17,553 nt of DNA from an uncultured Bacteroides sp. (GTDB taxonomy: Bacteria > Bacteroidota > Bacteroidia > Bacteroidales > Bacteroidaceae). The notes beneath the pieces were generated by a model. It was not told the DNA's origin. It saw only the letters and a program-made list of their open reading frames with translations, and made no database searches. Of the stretch, positions 15,217 to 17,553 are shown in pieces (position 1 is the first letter of the stretch; every line of letters begins with the position of its first letter). The stretch spans positions 1 through 17,553 of the forward strand of contig CAJJYX010000055.1 in the NCBI GenBank assembly GCA_905197435.1, in the 5' to 3' direction. Both the position numbers and the translations under genes were made by a program.

Positions 15217-16754
15217 GGTATCATATCCTTCAGTATGCCTTCCTTATACCAGGGGTCATCAATCTCCCTCAATGCTTTGCCCATCTCTGTGCAAAGCTCT
15301 TTCACGATTTCCCGATTTTCTTCCAAAGGAAGGTTATTCATCTGATACGGGTCTTTTTCATCGTCAAACAGCAGGCTCCTCACCAGCTTATGGCTTTCGC
15401 GGTCGATGTAGAGCGCCAATGTATACCGCGCCGACTTAAAACCGCGCGATGAAGGGAAGTAGGAACGAACCATACCGTCCGCATCCTTTTCACCATCCAG
15501 GTTTTGGATGTAGAGCGCACCAGTGGGGCGTACAATATCCGCCTTTTCATCGAAGAAAAGCGGTGCATAGTTGCGTCCTTGCACCTCTGCCGGGATAGAA
15601 TCGGCAAGGCCGGCAAGGCCCAGTAAGGTAGGCATGATGTCCGGTGAGGAAAGCATCAAGTCGTCCACGCGGGGTCTGATTTTATCGGGGAAACGCACCA
15701 GGAAAGGAACGTTCATGGACTCGGAGTACGGGGAGTTCTTCGGGTCTTCCGTGTGCTGGCTGCACATGGTTTCTCCGTGGTCGGAAGCAAACACAACAAC
15801 GGTATTCTTGTCCAGCCCGAGTTCCTTCAAGGCATCGAGTATCCGGCCGAAAGCACGGTCGACACCCGTCACGGAAGCAAAGTAGTAGCGTGCGCTTTCC
15901 GCCTTGGCCATCGTGGGGTCGGCATTCGGGCGTACGAGCAGGCTATCCAGGGGCTGGTCCTTATAAAGATTGAAGTCCTGTTCCATGCAGTCGTCCAAAG
16001 AGCGGTACGGGCTATGAGGAGGATTCATGCCTACCATGATGAAGAAAGGCTTCTTCGGGTCGCGTACGTTCCCCTCGTTCTTCAAATATGACACCACTTT
16101 GCCCGATTCATGCAACGGCGACCACTCGTGCGGGTCGTGGCGACGGCCTTCCGTATCCCAATAATGCGGGTTCTTGTGCTCATCGAAAGTTCCGTAAGAA
16201 TACCAGTAGTTGAATCCATGACGGCGTTCTTTCGGTGTATAGGCATCCCATGCAGGCACGCGCTCTTCCACATACTGTCCGGGATGTTCGGGGTCGTTGG
16301 GGGTAGGAAAATCGGCATGCAGCTTGCCAAAGTAGGCGCAGTCGTATCCGGCATTGCAGAACACATCGCTCACGCACACGGCATCCTCACGCAGTGAACT
16401 GATGGGGCGGCTCGCATTGCAGTTCAACGGAATGCCGCTCTTGTTGGGATACATGCCCGTCAGCAAAGAGCCACGGTGGGGGCTGCTCAACGGGCAGTTG
16501 CTCATGGCAGAGGTCAGCACCACCGACTCCCGGGCAAAGTCATTCAAGCGTGGGGTGTGCACTGGGTCATTCCGGAAGTTCACCTTTTCGCGGAAACCTT
16601 CCTGTCCCCAGAACTCCATCGCCTGGTTACGGTATTGGTCGGGAAAAACATAAATGACATTGGGCCGGACGGATTGTTCCGCCTGCGGGGCTTTGCAGCC
16701 CTGCAAGGAGAACAAACCTAAACCACCTAACAAAATATTTAATCGCGTTTTCAT
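15210..16754 (-). CDS. S1-family sulfatase lipoprotein (serine-type formylglycine site)
   Basis: A 514-residue lipoprotein (lipobox LQGC, lipidated C20) of the alkaline-phosphatase-like sulfatase family, which removes sulfate esters from glycans. The active-site motif is SSPHRGSLLTG (90-100), the S-x-P-x-R form, so S90 would be converted to formylglycine by the radical-SAM maturase anSME rather than by the oxygen-dependent enzyme used for cysteine-type sulfatases. Other conserved sites are the metal-binding PDQ (38-40, D39), GKLH with K144, NPPHSPY (244-250) and SDHGE with metal ligands D325 and H326. The start codon overlaps the stop of the upstream GH88 gene in an ATGA arrangement, so translation is probably coupled. 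Pairing with GH88 suggests a sulfated glycosaminoglycan substrate such as chondroitin or heparan sulfate. The sulfate position attacked cannot be read from the sequence. Confidence 0.93.
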   Translation of the reverse strand: MKTRLNILLGGLGLFSLQGCKAPQAEQSVRPNVIYVFPDQYRNQAMEFWGQEGFREKVNFRNDPVHTPRLNDFARESVVLTSAMSNCPLSSPHRGSLLTGMYPNKSGIPLNCNASRPISSLREDAVCVSDVFCNAGYDCAYFGKLHADFPTPNDPEHPGQYVEERVPAWDAYTPKERRHGFNYWYSYGTFDEHKNPHYWDTEGRRHDPHEWSPLHESGKVVSYLKNEGNVRDPKKPFFIMVGMNPPHSPYRSLDDCMEQDFNLYKDQPLDSLLVRPNADPTMAKAESARYYFASVTGVDRAFGRILDALKELGLDKNTVVVFASDHGETMCSQHTEDPKNSPYSESMNVPFLVRFPDKIRPRVDDLMLSSPDIMPTLLGLAGLADSIPAEVQGRNYAPLFFDEKADIVRPTGALYIQNLDGEKDADGMVRSYFPSSRGFKSARYTLALYIDRESHKLVRSLLFDDEKDPYQMNNLPLEENREIVKELCTEMGKALREIDDPWYKEGILKDMIPY

Positions 16755-17553
16755 TTTTCCAAGTCTCTTTTACGCATCAGTCCTTCCAGGAAGTAATAAT
16801 CGGCATAGTTCAAAGGCACGTCAATTTCCGCACCGTGGGGAATGCTGCCCACACAATGCATCAGGATAAAGTTTCCGTTGGTACCCACCTTGGCACGATA
16901 GGCAGGAGAAGCGAGGCTTTCCATGATCCGGTCGGCCGTTTCCTTATATCCCTTGTCCGGCAGATAAGTGCTCAGCTCGTAAAGGGCGGAAGCCGTACAG
17001 GCAGCAGCCGAAGCGTCACGAGGCTCGTTCGGTATGTTGGGGGCGTCGAAATCCCAGTAAGGAACCAAGTCCTCCGGAAGGTTCTTGTTGCCGAAGATGA
17101 AGTTGAAAATCTTTTCGGCCTGCTCCAGATATCTGACATCGTGTGTATAGCGATAGCACATGGTATAGCCGTACAACGCCCAAGCTTGTCCGCGCGCCCA
17201 AGCTGACTCATCAGCATAGCCTTGTGCAGTTTGTTTCTTACGCACCTCACCGGTTACAGGATCATAGTCCACTACATGATAACAACTATTATCGTCACGG
17301 AAGTGATTCTTCATGGTCGTATCAGCATGTTTCACGGCAATGTTATAGTAAGTAGAATCTCCTGAAAGTTTGGAAGCTTCGAATAACAGTTCCAGATTCA
17401 TCATATTATCTATGATAACCGGACATTTCCAACCACGTTGCGCCTGCCAACCTTTATCTGCATCCCAAGATTGAAGTACTCCTGCTGCCGGCCGGAAACG
17501 GGTGGAAAGGGATTTTGCAGTCTGGATTATTACAGGTTTATATTCCTCTTTAT
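16751..17553 (-). CDS. GH88 unsaturated glucuronyl hydrolase (5' partial)
   Basis: The frame is open from the window edge (17553) to the TGA at 16751, about 266 residues; an internal ATG at 17404 is not the start. GH88 enzymes remove the unsaturated uronic acid left at the non-reducing end of oligosaccharides by polysaccharide lyases, by hydrating the double bond. Two family segments with the expected catalytic aspartates are visible. WKCPVIIDNMMNLELLFEAS has its Asp at 17410-17408, and AQGYADESAWARGQAWALYG has its Asp at 17212-17210, 66 residues apart. The separation is similar to that between the two catalytic aspartates (D88/D149) of Bacillus unsaturated glucuronyl hydrolase. The downstream part keeps the alpha/alpha-barrel pattern and ends RKRDLEK. 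The missing part holds the signal peptide and first helices. The stop overlaps the sulfatase start (ATGA). The context suggests breakdown of sulfated glycosaminoglycan. GH105 is less likely given the DESAWARGQAW segment. Confidence 0.92.
   Translation of the reverse strand, partial: KEEYKPVIIQTAKSLSTRFRPAAGVLQSWDADKGWQAQRGWKCPVIIDNMMNLELLFEASKLSGDSTYYNIAVKHADTTMKNHFRDDNSCYHVVDYDPVTGEVRKKQTAQGYADESAWARGQAWALYGYTMCYRYTHDVRYLEQAEKIFNFIFGNKNLPEDLVPYWDFDAPNIPNEPRDASAAACTASALYELSTYLPDKGYKETADRIMESLASPAYRAKVGTNGNFILMHCVGSIPHGAEIDVPLNYADYYFLEGLMRKRDLEK

Overview
The window looks like a gut Bacteroides (Bacteroidota) chromosome. The evidence is a SusC/SusD pair, many lipoproteins, an S1-type sulfatase with a serine active site, a GH88 enzyme, and promoter boxes of the Bacteroides type (TTG ~20 bp upstream of TAnnTTTG). 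Coding density is very high, no stretch above 300 bp lacks a gene, and I saw no insertion sequences, tRNA or rRNA genes, or CRISPR arrays.

Region 1 (1-9934, + strand) is the 3' part of a polysaccharide utilisation locus (PUL). It encodes a SusC-like TonB-dependent transporter (5' end outside the window), a SusD-like glycan-binding lipoprotein, an unusually short IPT/TIG lipoprotein in the surface-glycan-binding position, a GH26 beta-mannanase-type enzyme, and a large GH2 lipoprotein with two discoidin-like domains in front. Intergenic gaps are only 13-21 bp, so this reads as one operon, closed by a strong hairpin at 9899-9934. The likely substrate is a beta-mannan or another beta-mannose-containing glycan. 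SusC/D and the IPT protein would capture and import chains, GH26 would cut them, and GH2 would trim the products. No regulator is visible; it is presumably upstream.

Region 2 (9943-12686) holds housekeeping translation genes. mnmA (tRNA 2-thiouridylase, - strand) and cysS (cysteinyl-tRNA synthetase, + strand) diverge from a 143-bp region. That region has a good cysS promoter and an 18-bp tandem repeat in the mnmA leader. A long hairpin at 12641-12686 separates cysS from the convergent gene.

Region 3 (12731-15216) has a patatin-like phospholipase fused to a C-terminal outer-membrane beta-barrel (- strand) and, divergent from it, a small lipoprotein of unknown function. A 17-bp palindrome runs into the start codon of the small lipoprotein gene.

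Region 4 (15210-17553, - strand) is the end of a second glycan operon: a GH88 unsaturated glucuronyl hydrolase (5' end outside the window) and a sulfatase lipoprotein, joined by an ATGA stop/start overlap. This pair points to sulfated glycosaminoglycans or similar uronic-acid polysaccharides. No wholly new system is evident. The best leads are the GH26/GH2 mannan locus with its minimal IPT protein and atypical GH2, the patatin-barrel protein without a visible POTRA domain, and the two unexplained regulatory-looking repeats.
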